NCBI GenBank assembly: GCA_003021725.1 | Contig: PXRA01000007.1 | Span: 111,258-175,257, forward strand | From: Halobacteriales archaeon QH_8_64_26 | GTDB taxonomy: Archaea > Halobacteriota > Halobacteria > Halobacteriales > Halococcaceae | Direction: 5' to 3' | Length of the DNA: 64,000 bases | In this document: piece by piece, positions 28,929 to 38,177 of the stretch | How positions within the stretch are numbered: position 1 is the first letter of the stretch | Layout of the letters: every line of letters begins with the position of its first letter | Notes under the pieces: generated by a model | The model's database searches: none | Told to the model about the DNA's origin: nothing | The model's input: only the letters and a program-made list of their open reading frames with translations | Position numbers and translations under genes: made by a program

Positions 28929-31652
28929 TCAGCCGGTGTTCTTCATGCCGGCGGCGATCCCCTTGACCGTGAGCCGGAGTGTTCGTTCGCGTTCGGCGTC
29001 CAGGTCGTCGGCGTCGAGCAACCGGACCTGGAGCAAGTTCAACGGGTCGACGTAGGGGTTGCGCCGCCGCAGGCTCTCGCGCAGCCACCCCCGTTCTACG
29101 AGGTGTTCCCGGCCGGTGATCTCGGTCACTAGCTCGACCCCGCGGTCGTACTCCGCACACAGGCGATCGAAAAAGCGCTCCCGGAGTTCCGGGTCGGCCA
29201 TCGCGGCGTACTCGGCGGCGATCTCCACGTCGGTACGGGCAAGCGCCAGTGCGGCGTTGTCGAGCGTCGCCCGGAAGAAGGGCCACTCCTCGTACATCCC
29301 CTGTAGCGTCTCGATGTCGCCGTCCTGCAGATAGGCGTCGATCCCGGTCGCGAGCGCGTACCAGCCGGTGATGATACACCGCGATTGGGTCCAGGCGAAC
29401 ACCCAGGGGATCGCCCGCAGGTCCTCGACCGTGCGCTCCCCGCTTCGAGAGGCGGGCCGCGACCCCAGGTTCAGTTCCTCGATCACCGTGATCGGCGTCG
29501 CCTGTTCGAAGTAGGCCACGAACCCCTCCGTCGAAAGCAAGTCGTGGTACTCCTCGCGGGCCGCTTCTGCCATCCGGTCCATCGCCTCGCGCCACTCGCC
29601 GGGAAGCTCCTCGTTGCCGTCACCGTCGCCGTCTCCGACCCCACTCTCGTGTCCGAGCGCGCGGTGGCGCGCGCGTAGTTGTGCGTCGAGCATCGTCTCG
29701 AGTTCGCGTTCGGCGATGCGCGGGTTGGCGTACTTCTCGGCGATGGACTCGCCCTGCTCGGTGAACTTGACCTGCCCGGTGACGGTCTCGGTCGGTAAGG
29801 CGAGCAGCGCCTCGTTCATCGGCCCGCCACCCCTGGAGATCGAGCCACCCCGACCGTGAAACAGCCGGAGCGTCACGCCGTGAGCGTCGGTGACGCCCGC
29901 GAGCCGGCGCTGGGTACGATGCAGGTCCCAGTTCGCCGCCAGGAAGCCGTTTTCCTTGCTCGAATCGGAGTAGCCGATCATCACCTCCTGTACACCCCCT
30001 CTGGCGTCGAGCACTCGACTGTAAGCTTCGTTCCCCAAGAGGGTGCGCAGAATCGAGTCGGCCTCGGCGAGGGCGTGTTCGGTTTCCAGTAGCGGGACGA
30101 CGTCGAGTCCGGAGTGGCCCTCCAGGTCGAGTACCCCCGCCTGGTCGGCGAGAAAGCACACCTCCAGGACGTGGCTCGCTTCCTCGGTCATGCTGATGCA
30201 GTAGGTGTCGATGGCGTCGGTGCCGTACTCGCGCTGCCACTCGCCCAGCCGGTCGAACAGTTCCAGAACTCTCGCTGCGCTCTCGGACAGTGCCTCACGG
30301 GCTCCGATCCCGAGGTCGATCACGGGGTCGTCCTGTCTCATCGCGTCAGTCAACAGCTCCGTCCGCTCCGATTCATCGAGCGCCCGGTAGTCGATTCCCT
30401 CCCCGGCGAGGACCTCGGCGATGGCCTGGGTGTGGTTCTCGCGGTGGTCGCGCAGGTCGAGGCCGGCGAGCCGGAAGCCGAAGGTATCGACTTGCCGACG
30501 GAGCGGCTCTACGTGCGCGTCGGCGACGACGCTCGCCCCGTTCGCTCGGAGGTCGGCGTCGATCGCCCCCACGTCCGCCAGCAGTTCCGCTGCACTGTTG
30601 TACCCACCGGGACGGACGTCCCCGACGCGGTCGAGGCGCTCGCGCATCAGGCGTAACTTCTGCCGGTAGGGCTCCTCGGGGTAGCGTTCCGCGGCCGTGT
30701 CGGCGACCGCCGGCAGCCGCTCGCGGTCGGCATCGAGGCGAGCCTCGAATTCGGGCGTGAGCGAGAGCCGTCCGCCGTCCTGACTCAAGGTTCCCGAGAG
30801 GCGCTTGAGCGCGTCGCGGTACCGCGAGAGAACGACCGCCCGCTGGCGCTGCAAGGTCTCTTCGGTGACGTCGGGGGTGACGTAAGGGTTACCGTCCCGA
30901 TCCGACCCGGCCCACGACCGGAACTCGAAGAGCTTGGGCACGGAGACGTCGAACTCGGCCGCCAGGGCCTCCTCTAGTTCGTCGTAGACCTCCCCGGTTA
31001 CCTCGAAGAGCACTTCCTCTAGGTACCACTGGACGTTCCGAGCCTCGTCGGTCGGCTCCGGACGGCGACCTCTGAGCTGTGCGCTCGCCCAGAGGCTCGT
31101 TACCTCCGCTTCGACGGTCCGTTTCACCTGTTTTCGTTCGAGGTCGGTGAGACTGGACTCATCGAGAACCGCTAGGGCCTCCGCGATCGCGCGAAGCTTC
31201 GATTTGACCGTCTTCCGGCGTGCTTCGGTGGGGTGGGCGGTGAACGTGGGGACGACGAGCACGTCCTCTAAGATCGCCTGGACGACCGCGTCCCCGGCTC
31301 CCGCCGCCTTCAGTTCGGCGACGGCGTCGGCGAGCGTCTCCCCGAGGGTCCCCTCTTGGGAGGCGGTCCTGATCGACCGGATGCGCTGGCGCTCCTCGGC
31401 GAGATTGATGAGTTCGAAGTAGCTGGTAAAGGCCCGCGCGACGACGTTCTCGGTGCTCGGATCGAGTCCGCCGAGGACCTCTTCTACGCGCTCGCGGCTC
31501 TCGCGCTCGCCGCTGCGATAGTCGATCGACTCGTGGCGGACGCGCTCGACGGTCTCGAAGGCGTCCCGCGAGGTCCGTGCCTCGAAGATCGATCCGAGAA
31601 GCGAACCCAAGTAGTCGACGTCCTCGCCGACGCTTCTCGTGTGTAATTTCAT
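28929..31652 (-). CDS. ppc: Phosphoenolpyruvate carboxylase
   Basis: VPTFTAHPTEARRKTV, SWAGSDRDGNPYVTPDVT, IGYSDSSKENGFLAANWDLH, LFHGRGGSISRGGGP, RAIPWVFAWTQSR. Confidence 0.98.
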   Translation of the reverse strand: MKLHTRSVGEDVDYLGSLLGSIFEARTSRDAFETVERVRHESIDYRSGERESRERVEEVLGGLDPSTENVVARAFTSYFELINLAEERQRIRSIRTASQEGTLGETLADAVAELKAAGAGDAVVQAILEDVLVVPTFTAHPTEARRKTVKSKLRAIAEALAVLDESSLTDLERKQVKRTVEAEVTSLWASAQLRGRRPEPTDEARNVQWYLEEVLFEVTGEVYDELEEALAAEFDVSVPKLFEFRSWAGSDRDGNPYVTPDVTEETLQRQRAVVLSRYRDALKRLSGTLSQDGGRLSLTPEFEARLDADRERLPAVADTAAERYPEEPYRQKLRLMRERLDRVGDVRPGGYNSAAELLADVGAIDADLRANGASVVADAHVEPLRRQVDTFGFRLAGLDLRDHRENHTQAIAEVLAGEGIDYRALDESERTELLTDAMRQDDPVIDLGIGAREALSESAARVLELFDRLGEWQREYGTDAIDTYCISMTEEASHVLEVCFLADQAGVLDLEGHSGLDVVPLLETEHALAEADSILRTLLGNEAYSRVLDARGGVQEVMIGYSDSSKENGFLAANWDLHRTQRRLAGVTDAHGVTLRLFHGRGGSISRGGGPMNEALLALPTETVTGQVKFTEQGESIAEKYANPRIAERELETMLDAQLRARHRALGHESGVGDGDGDGNEELPGEWREAMDRMAEAAREEYHDLLSTEGFVAYFEQATPITVIEELNLGSRPASRSGERTVEDLRAIPWVFAWTQSRCIITGWYALATGIDAYLQDGDIETLQGMYEEWPFFRATLDNAALALARTDVEIAAEYAAMADPELRERFFDRLCAEYDRGVELVTEITGREHLVERGWLRESLRRRNPYVDPLNLLQVRLLDADDLDAERERTLRLTVKGIAAGMKNTG

Positions 31653-31798
31653 ACCGCAACACGCACAACCCGGAGGACTAAGCCTTCCTACTGCGGCAAA
31701 TTTCTATCCGGATCCGAGTAAACGTCCGTTAGAATCACCGCTGCCGAACTGCCGGTCACTGCCTCGACCGTGCCCCTCGCCCGCTTCCCTCCGTCCTC

Positions 31799-32119
31799 TC
31801 AGCCGTACCCGCGCCAGCGATAGCCACACTCCGTGCACTTGAAAAAGCGCGTCGGGGGCTCGTCGGCCGCCCCGGTCTGTTTGATCGTGTACCACGCTCG
31901 GTCGTTGCCGCACTCCTCACAGGTCACCTCGGCGGTCGGCAAGCCCTCCTCGGCGGCGTCTTCGGTGGTCTCGATCACGTCGTCGAACGTCTGGGATTCG
32001 GTACTCACGTACTGAGCCGCGACGTCCTCGTCCTTCGCGAGTCGGGCCTCACAGGACGAACAGACCATCTCATCGCCGTCGGCGTGCATCAGCGAACCGC
32101 ACTCCTCGCAGAACTGCAT
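31799..32119 (-). CDS. Transcription factor S (TFS; TFIIS/RPB9-like zinc ribbon)
   Basis: FCEECGSLMHADGDEMVCSSCE…CEECGNDRAWYTIKQTGAADEPPTRFFKCTECGYRWRGYG. Confidence 0.94.
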   Translation of the reverse strand: MQFCEECGSLMHADGDEMVCSSCEARLAKDEDVAAQYVSTESQTFDDVIETTEDAAEEGLPTAEVTCEECGNDRAWYTIKQTGAADEPPTRFFKCTECGYRWRGYG

Positions 32120-32360
32120 GACTGAACGCTATCGGCCGGACGGACAAAAGCATCCGGCCGGGGTCCGTTCGCGCGGACCGCTTCCGCTCGTGCCGATCGC
32201 TTCCGATCGCTCCGTTACCGACGGAGCCCGATAAAAACGACGAACGCGCGCTTCGACGCCGAATTGACTATCGAACGTCCACTATACGAAGTGTTATCAG
32301 GACAGATTGACCGTTCAAGGCGCACCTATATATGCCGGCCGGTCGAACCCGGGATCAGTA

Positions 32361-32593
32361 ATGGCCACTACCGACGCGGACCCGGATTCGGAGGCGGAAG
32401 GGGATCCGGACGCCGACGTTCCCGCGACGCCCGACGCCCGGATCGACGTCACCGAGGTCTGGCCCGGCGCTTCGCCGTCGAGATCGAGACGGGCGCGGAG
32501 GGGTCCTCGACGACCACGAAACTCGATCTCGATACGGAGGGGTTGCGTGCGCTCAACGAGCGGATCGACGCCGCGCTCGCGGGCGCTCACTGA
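32361..32593 (+). pseudogene. Small acidic haloarchaeal protein, apparently frameshifted
   Basis: MATTDADPDSEAEGDPDADVPATPDARIDVTEVWPGA in one frame; RFAVEIETGAEGSSTTTKLDLDTEGLRALNERIDAALAGAH continues in another; TATA-like CTATATAT about 30 nt upstream. Confidence 0.55.
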
Positions 32594-32677
32594 CGGTCGG
32601 TTCGCCGTCGCTGCTGTCGATCCGCCTCCTTCCGTCGACCGGCGATCGATTCGTCCCTAACGGCTATGAGTAGGCAC

Positions 32678-32962
32678 TCACCGCTTAGAGAACCCACGGA
32701 CGGCAATGACGATCAGTACCAGCGCGACGAACGCGAGAGCGATCCAGCGGCCGATCGGGGAGGCAAGGACCTCGATCGCCATTTCGAGCAGGTCGATTCC
32801 GGCGATCCGCCCGGCAGCGAACAGTAGTAAGACGACTCCGATGACCGCGAGACCGAGTCGGACGATCCCCGAGGCGAACCGACCGGCCGTGTTCCTGCTC
32901 GTCGATCGGTCGCCAGCCGGTCGCTCGTCCGCTCGCGTCTCACCTGTTCGTTCTTCGGACAT
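32678..32962 (-). CDS. Small membrane protein
   Basis: MSEERTGETRADERPAG…two hydrophobic helices; start placed at MSEER. Confidence 0.65.
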   Translation of the reverse strand: MSEERTGETRADERPAGDRSTSRNTAGRFASGIVRLGLAVIGVVLLLFAAGRIAGIDLLEMAIEVLASPIGRWIALAFVALVLIVIAVRGFSKR

Positions 32963-33107
32963 GTGAATGTGAACGTAGCACACGGCTGTTCACAAGTCGT
33001 ATGGCCGCTGCGAAGCGATCGACGGCTAGTCCACGCTCCGCGTTGCTCCGATCGGGATCCGGACCGGGGAGCCACGCCGTTCGACGCAGGGTGAGTGAAG
33101 AACGCAC

Positions 33108-33939
33108 TCATCGGATCTTCTGGACGTCGCTGATGTCGAAGCCGGTCGGGCCGATGTCGGTCTCGAAGCGGACGATGTCCTCGGCTTCGATGCGGGGAAG
33201 CACTCCCCGGAAGTGCTTGACGATCATCGTCCGGGTACGGGAACTCCCGCCCGACTCCCAGGCGGACTCCATCGTCCCCGAGACCGCGTCGGTGAGCAGG
33301 CCGTACTGGGACTCCGAGAGGGCCTCGCGATTGACGTGTAGTAACACTACTCCCTCCCAGGCCGTCGTCGCCTTCGTGAGCCCGCGGACGAACAGGACGA
33401 TGTCGGCCCAAGTTCGGTCCTCGCTCGTCGCGAGCAGATCCGTCAGCGAGTCGATCGCGACGAGGCTACCCGGCGCACAGGCATCCAGTTCGTCGGCCAG
33501 CGTCGTCAGCACGTCCTCGCGGCTGTGGACCGCCCCCAGGGATTCGATGTCTCCAGTCCGGTCGGCGTACCACTCGACGGGCACCGGGCTCGAGCCGAAG
33601 TACCCCAGAGAGATCGTGAAAGGAGACGCCGTCGAGCCCGGTCGTGCTGATCTCCTCGTCGATCACCAGCCCGATCTCGCGACACAGTTCCTCCCGATCG
33701 GCGGTAAAGGAGCAGTAGTGGATCGCCTCGGGGAGGTTCGCCTCCGGAGCGAGCGCGCCGTAGTGTAACTCGAAGGGGTCGCCGTCCTCGTGGGCGAGCC
33801 CACAGAGCACGGCACTCGTATAGCAGAACTCACGGGCACCGGCCCCGGCCTCGCCGGCCACGAGCACGACGCTGCCGGCCGGCGGACACCCGCCGATCGT
33901 CGCATCGAGGCGTTCGATCCCGAAGGGGACTCGCTTCAC
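33108..33939 (-). pseudogene. RecA/KaiC-superfamily (HTR-like) ATPase-like protein, frameshifted near the middle
   Basis: MKRVPFGIERLDATIGGCPPAGSVVLVAGEAGAGAREFCY…DGVSFHDLS then YFGSSPVPVEWYADRTGD…VAIDSLTDLLATSEDRTWADIVLFVRGL in a different frame. Confidence 0.85.
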
Positions 33940-34064
33940 GGGGCGTCTGGCCCGGTCATCGTACTTAGAGCTGCGTGTTCAGGGATCGACCGGACGGAAC
34001 GAACGGGAGGAGAACGGGGGAGGATGAGAAAGGGTCGACGCCGGATTCGCTTCCTCAAGGGGGA

Positions 34065-35039
34065 TCAGAGGTCCTCGATCCGCGCGCCCTCGCTGGCCGG
34101 CCGACAGACGTAGGTCTCGCCGTCGACGCCAGCCCGATCGAGCGCACGGTTCGCCGCGGCTCTCGCTTTCTCGACACTCGTCTCGGTCGTGAGGCCATAG
34201 ACCGTCGGTCCCCAGGAAGACTGACCGGCCCCTGTGATAGCGGAACTCGAACCCAGCGTGTCGACGATCCCGCCGAGGGGCGGTCGGTAGGTCCCGCCCT
34301 GCTCGTTCGCGTACCACGCACCATTGAGACGGCCGATCTCGCTCACGGCGCTCCCGAACCTTTCGGGATCTCCCTCGGCGGCCGCTGGCAGTAGTCGCTG
34401 GGTGAGTACTCGGGAAATCTCGTCGGCGATCGCCGGCTCCGCTCGCTCGACGATCGCGCTCATGCCGTCGTCCTCGGCCGCGCCGCTTTTACCCGGTTCG
34501 ATCGCGGGAACGACGACGACGAACCGCCACGCTTCCGGCAGGTCGTGGCGCGCGCCGGTCGGGGGCACCTGCCAGGAGCCGTCGGCCGGCCGCTTGGCCG
34601 TGAAGCGCTCCGTGGGGTGGCCGACGTCGAGGCGAAACCCGCCGCTCTCGAAGGTCCCGACGCCGACGCCGCTGCGCCCGCCCCGGCCGAGTCCCGACGC
34701 GTGGGCTCTAACGTTCGGCTCGTGATCGTGAGCGCGGGCGATCGCGGCGTGGGTCGCGAGCGCGAGTTGGGTGCCACTGCCCAACCCGACGTGACGCGGA
34801 TACCCCCCCCGGAGGCTCACCCTCGCACCAGGCACCGAGAGCAACGAGACCGACCGCCGGGCGGCGTCCCTTACTACCGGATCGCTCGCCTCGACGTTCC
34901 TGGCAGGAGCGGCTTCGAGGACGACCCGTGGCTCGCGAAGCCCGACGCCCAAGCCGCCATACAGGCGTTCGCGCGCGAGCGAGAGATTACAGAAGCCGAA
35001 GTGCAAGCGAGCGCCGGCCGTGACTCGCGCCCGTGTCAT
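34065..35039 (-). CDS. GHMP-superfamily beta-ribofuranosylaminobenzene 5'-phosphate synthase-like protein
   Basis: MTRARVTAGARLHFGFCNLSLARERLYGGLGVGL…GYPRHVGLGSGTQLALA…AITGAGQSSWGPTVYGL. Confidence 0.88.
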   Translation of the reverse strand: MTRARVTAGARLHFGFCNLSLARERLYGGLGVGLREPRVVLEAAPARNVEASDPVVRDAARRSVSLLSVPGARVSLRGGYPRHVGLGSGTQLALATHAAIARAHDHEPNVRAHASGLGRGGRSGVGVGTFESGGFRLDVGHPTERFTAKRPADGSWQVPPTGARHDLPEAWRFVVVVPAIEPGKSGAAEDDGMSAIVERAEPAIADEISRVLTQRLLPAAAEGDPERFGSAVSEIGRLNGAWYANEQGGTYRPPLGGIVDTLGSSSAITGAGQSSWGPTVYGLTTETSVEKARAAANRALDRAGVDGETYVCRPASEGARIEDL

Positions 35040-35223
35040 CGCCGCAGGTACGGTCGAGCGCCGCAAGGCGGTTTCGGTGTCGAGGGGATCGCTTTCGCGT
35101 GTCCGCAGGACACAGCCCCCGATACGACCGAAATCGACATCAACGCTCGCTGATAAGGGCAGCACCAGTGATTCCGCTTGCCAGTCGCTCGGTCGTCCTC
35201 TCCTTCGTAATCGAGGACACCGA

Positions 35224-36810
35224 ATGAGCGCCGACAGCACCGTCCTTACCGATCCGGCGGTAGATCTCACGCACCCGGTCGACGAGCACGATCATACCCG
35301 CGGGCCCGACGACGCTCCGGTGACCCTCGTCCAGTACGGCGACTTCGACTGCCCGGACTGCGGGGAAGTATATCCGGAAGTGGAGGCGATACGGGAGCGG
35401 TTCGGCGACCGGCTCCGATACGTCTACCGGCACTTCCCGCTGACTCAGATCCACCCACAGGCCAAACACGCCGCCGAAGCCGCCGAGGCCGCTGCCGACC
35501 AGGGCGCGTTCTGGGCGATGCACGACCGGCTCTACGAGCACCAGGAGGGGCTCTCGGACACCGAACTCGTCGAACACGCCGCAGCGCTCGACCTCGATAC
35601 CGATCGGTTCGCCGAGGAGTTAACGGAGAGTACCCACGAGGGCCGCGTCCGCGAGGACTTCGAGAGCGGGATCGAAAGCGAGGTCCATAGCGCGCCGACC
35701 TTCTTCATCGACGGCGAGCGCTACGAGGGCCGCTACACCGCAGACGCCATCTCGAACGCGCTGATCGATGTCGGCGATCTCTCCGGGGTATCGGCGTCGG
35801 CGGCGACTGCCGGCGGTAGTGCTAACGATCTGCGCGAGACGATCGATCGCTCCCAGCGCGGCGCACCGGCTGCGGGAGCGGCCGTCCGCGATCGGTTTTC
35901 CGCCGACGAGATATTCCAGCGCGTCGTTGCGACCGCCGACGAGGAGTTCAGCCGGAGCAATCGCTTGTTATTTCTTAGCGGGCTCACCGCCGGTATCGTC
36001 ATGAGCTTCTCCTTTCTGGGCTCGGCTGCGCTGACGGCACTCCTCTCGGGGCCGGGCGGGTCAGGCGGGTCGGGCAGCGCTACCGCTCTCGGCTATCTGC
36101 TCTACCCGCTCGGTTTTATCGGCGTCGTGCTGGGCAGCTATCAACTGTTCACCGAGAACACCCTCACGCCGGTGACGCTCGTCATGACCCGGATCGCGAG
36201 CATTCCAGCGCTCGTTCGCGTCTGGGGGATCGTGCTGGTAGCGAACGTTCTCGGCGCGGCGATGAGTGCCTACGTGCTCGCGAACACCGGCGTGTTCTCG
36301 CCCGCAACGGCGACGGTCGCGAGTGAGTTCGGTGCGCACTTCCTCGAACTCTCTTGGGTCGATCTCTTCTGGAAAGGGGTCTTTGCCGGTGGGCTCGTCG
36401 CCGGGATGGTCTGGCTAGTTCATGCCGCCCGGGACACGGCTGCCCGCGTGTTCGTCATCTTCCTGCTCACCTACATGGTAGCCGCAGCAGGGTTAGCACA
36501 CTCGATCGTCGGCTCGGCGGAGGTACTGTACGTAGTCTTCAGCGGCGACGCGACGTTCGCTGCCTTCTTCGGTGGCTTTCTCGTCCCCGCGGTACTCGGC
36601 AATACGGTAGGAGGTGTCGTCCTCGTCGCCCTATTGAACTACAGCCAGACCCGCGACCGCCGGATCCCCGATCGGGACTGTCGCGTGCTCGAACTCGAGT
36701 GGTCCGAGTGGCTATTAGGAAATCACATCGGCCGCCCGATCACCCCGGCGTTCGATCCCAAGGGAAGCGAGGCTACCGATACGGAGACCACTGCCACCGA
36801 AGGGGATTGA
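35224..36810 (+). CDS. DsbA/thioredoxin-like domain fused to a formate/nitrite-transporter (FNT) family channel
   Basis: N-terminal VTLVQYGDFDCPDCGEVYPEVEAI…SAPTFFIDGERYEGRYTADAI (DsbA-like, CPDC) followed by a hydrophobic FNT-like region with LYPLGFIGVVLGSYQLFTENTLTPV and GNTVGGVVLVALLNYSQ. Confidence 0.9.
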   Translation: MSADSTVLTDPAVDLTHPVDEHDHTRGPDDAPVTLVQYGDFDCPDCGEVYPEVEAIRERFGDRLRYVYRHFPLTQIHPQAKHAAEAAEAAADQGAFWAMHDRLYEHQEGLSDTELVEHAAALDLDTDRFAEELTESTHEGRVREDFESGIESEVHSAPTFFIDGERYEGRYTADAISNALIDVGDLSGVSASAATAGGSANDLRETIDRSQRGAPAAGAAVRDRFSADEIFQRVVATADEEFSRSNRLLFLSGLTAGIVMSFSFLGSAALTALLSGPGGSGGSGSATALGYLLYPLGFIGVVLGSYQLFTENTLTPVTLVMTRIASIPALVRVWGIVLVANVLGAAMSAYVLANTGVFSPATATVASEFGAHFLELSWVDLFWKGVFAGGLVAGMVWLVHAARDTAARVFVIFLLTYMVAAAGLAHSIVGSAEVLYVVFSGDATFAAFFGGFLVPAVLGNTVGGVVLVALLNYSQTRDRRIPDRDCRVLELEWSEWLLGNHIGRPITPAFDPKGSEATDTETTATEGD

Positions 36811-36849
36811 TCGGTTCGAGCGCGTTTACGGTGGACCGACGCGTCGATT

Positions 36850-37956
36850 TCAGGCCAGTCGGTTGCCGACGAACTCGGCGACGCGGTCCGCACCGTTCTC
36901 GTAGCGTGGGGTCTCGGGAGGCTGGCGTACCGCCCGGAGGACATGAGGGATCGAGTGCTCGACCTTGAACCCGTGTAGGCCCGTGCGTTCGATAACTCTG
37001 GTGAAACCGTGCTGTTCGTCAGTGAAGGGCCAGACGACACAGGGGGTGCCGCCGACGGCCGCCTCCATGACCGTCGAGTAGCCCGAACAGACTACCACGT
37101 CGGCCGCACGGATATACGGCAGAAGCGCCGAGACGCAACTCCACTCGCCGTCGCCGACCAGTGTCACCGACCGGCCCTCCGCGCGCAGTACTCCCGCGAG
37201 TTCCTCGAAACCCGTCGAGTAGGTACTCGGGACGAGCAATACCCCGACGTCCTCGGGTGGGGGCTCCGCGCCACTGGCCTCCAGCGCCACCGGCGGGACG
37301 CGGGTCACGCCCGGCGGGTCACCGGGATCGGGCGGCCAGATCGCGGGATAGAGGAAGGCCCCGGCACCGGCCAGCTGGTAGCGATTGAGCAACCACGTGA
37401 AGGCCTGTTCGATCACCGCGTCGTAGTAGGAGGCGGTGTTATGCGTGAGGACGTACAGCGGCGTGTTCGTCACCGGGGCGGCCATCGCCGCGAACATGTC
37501 GTCGGTCACGACCGCCTCGGGCCCCAGGTCGCGCAACCACCGCACGTAATCGCGTACACGCTTCGCGCTGCAGGGAAGGCTCCGGGCGAACACGCGTGCG
37601 AGCGACCCGGTCTCCTCCGCGATACCGACCCGTCGTCCGCCGAAGCGCCCCATATCGCCCTCGACCGGAGCCGTCCACCCGTCCGCGGTCGCCGTCGCGT
37701 CGGTGCTCCCGTCGTCGCCGGCGCTTCGCTCGCCGTCGCTAGCCGGGGCCCCATGGCCCTGATAGTCCGAGACGAAATCGACTGCCGTGGGGGAGAACTG
37801 CTCGTAGCCGTTGTGCTCGACGTATTTCGCCCCCGGCCCGCCGCCGGCAAGCGATACCCCTACGCCGCGCGCTTCGAGCGCCTTCGCCACCGCCAGCATC
37901 CGGGTCGCGTGACCCGCGCCCTCGGGGTAGTACGCGACGGCGACCGTTCTGTCCAT
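36850..37956 (-). CDS. Glycosyltransferase (UDP-glycosyltransferase/MurG-like superfamily)
   Basis: MDRTVAVAYYPEGAGHATRMLAVAKALEARG…VVVCSGYSTVMEAAVGGTPCVVWPFTDEQHG. Confidence 0.82.
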   Translation of the reverse strand: MDRTVAVAYYPEGAGHATRMLAVAKALEARGVGVSLAGGGPGAKYVEHNGYEQFSPTAVDFVSDYQGHGAPASDGERSAGDDGSTDATATADGWTAPVEGDMGRFGGRRVGIAEETGSLARVFARSLPCSAKRVRDYVRWLRDLGPEAVVTDDMFAAMAAPVTNTPLYVLTHNTASYYDAVIEQAFTWLLNRYQLAGAGAFLYPAIWPPDPGDPPGVTRVPPVALEASGAEPPPEDVGVLLVPSTYSTGFEELAGVLRAEGRSVTLVGDGEWSCVSALLPYIRAADVVVCSGYSTVMEAAVGGTPCVVWPFTDEQHGFTRVIERTGLHGFKVEHSIPHVLRAVRQPPETPRYENGADRVAEFVGNRLA

Positions 37957-38177
37957 CGTATGCGGCCTGGCGCGTCCCCAGTAAAAAACGTGTTCGGAAT
38001 CCGACCGGCGCGCGTGGAGGAAGCGCCTCGGCCCGCGATCGGCCCTCGACGCGGCGGTCCCCGGGAGGATCGATCGGCGAGCGGTCAGCACGGCACGCCG
38101 GCACTCGGCTCCGAGGCGGGACCTCGTTCGACCGCGTTCGCCCGAGCAGTTAAGCCATCGGGGGATCTGGCATCGTT

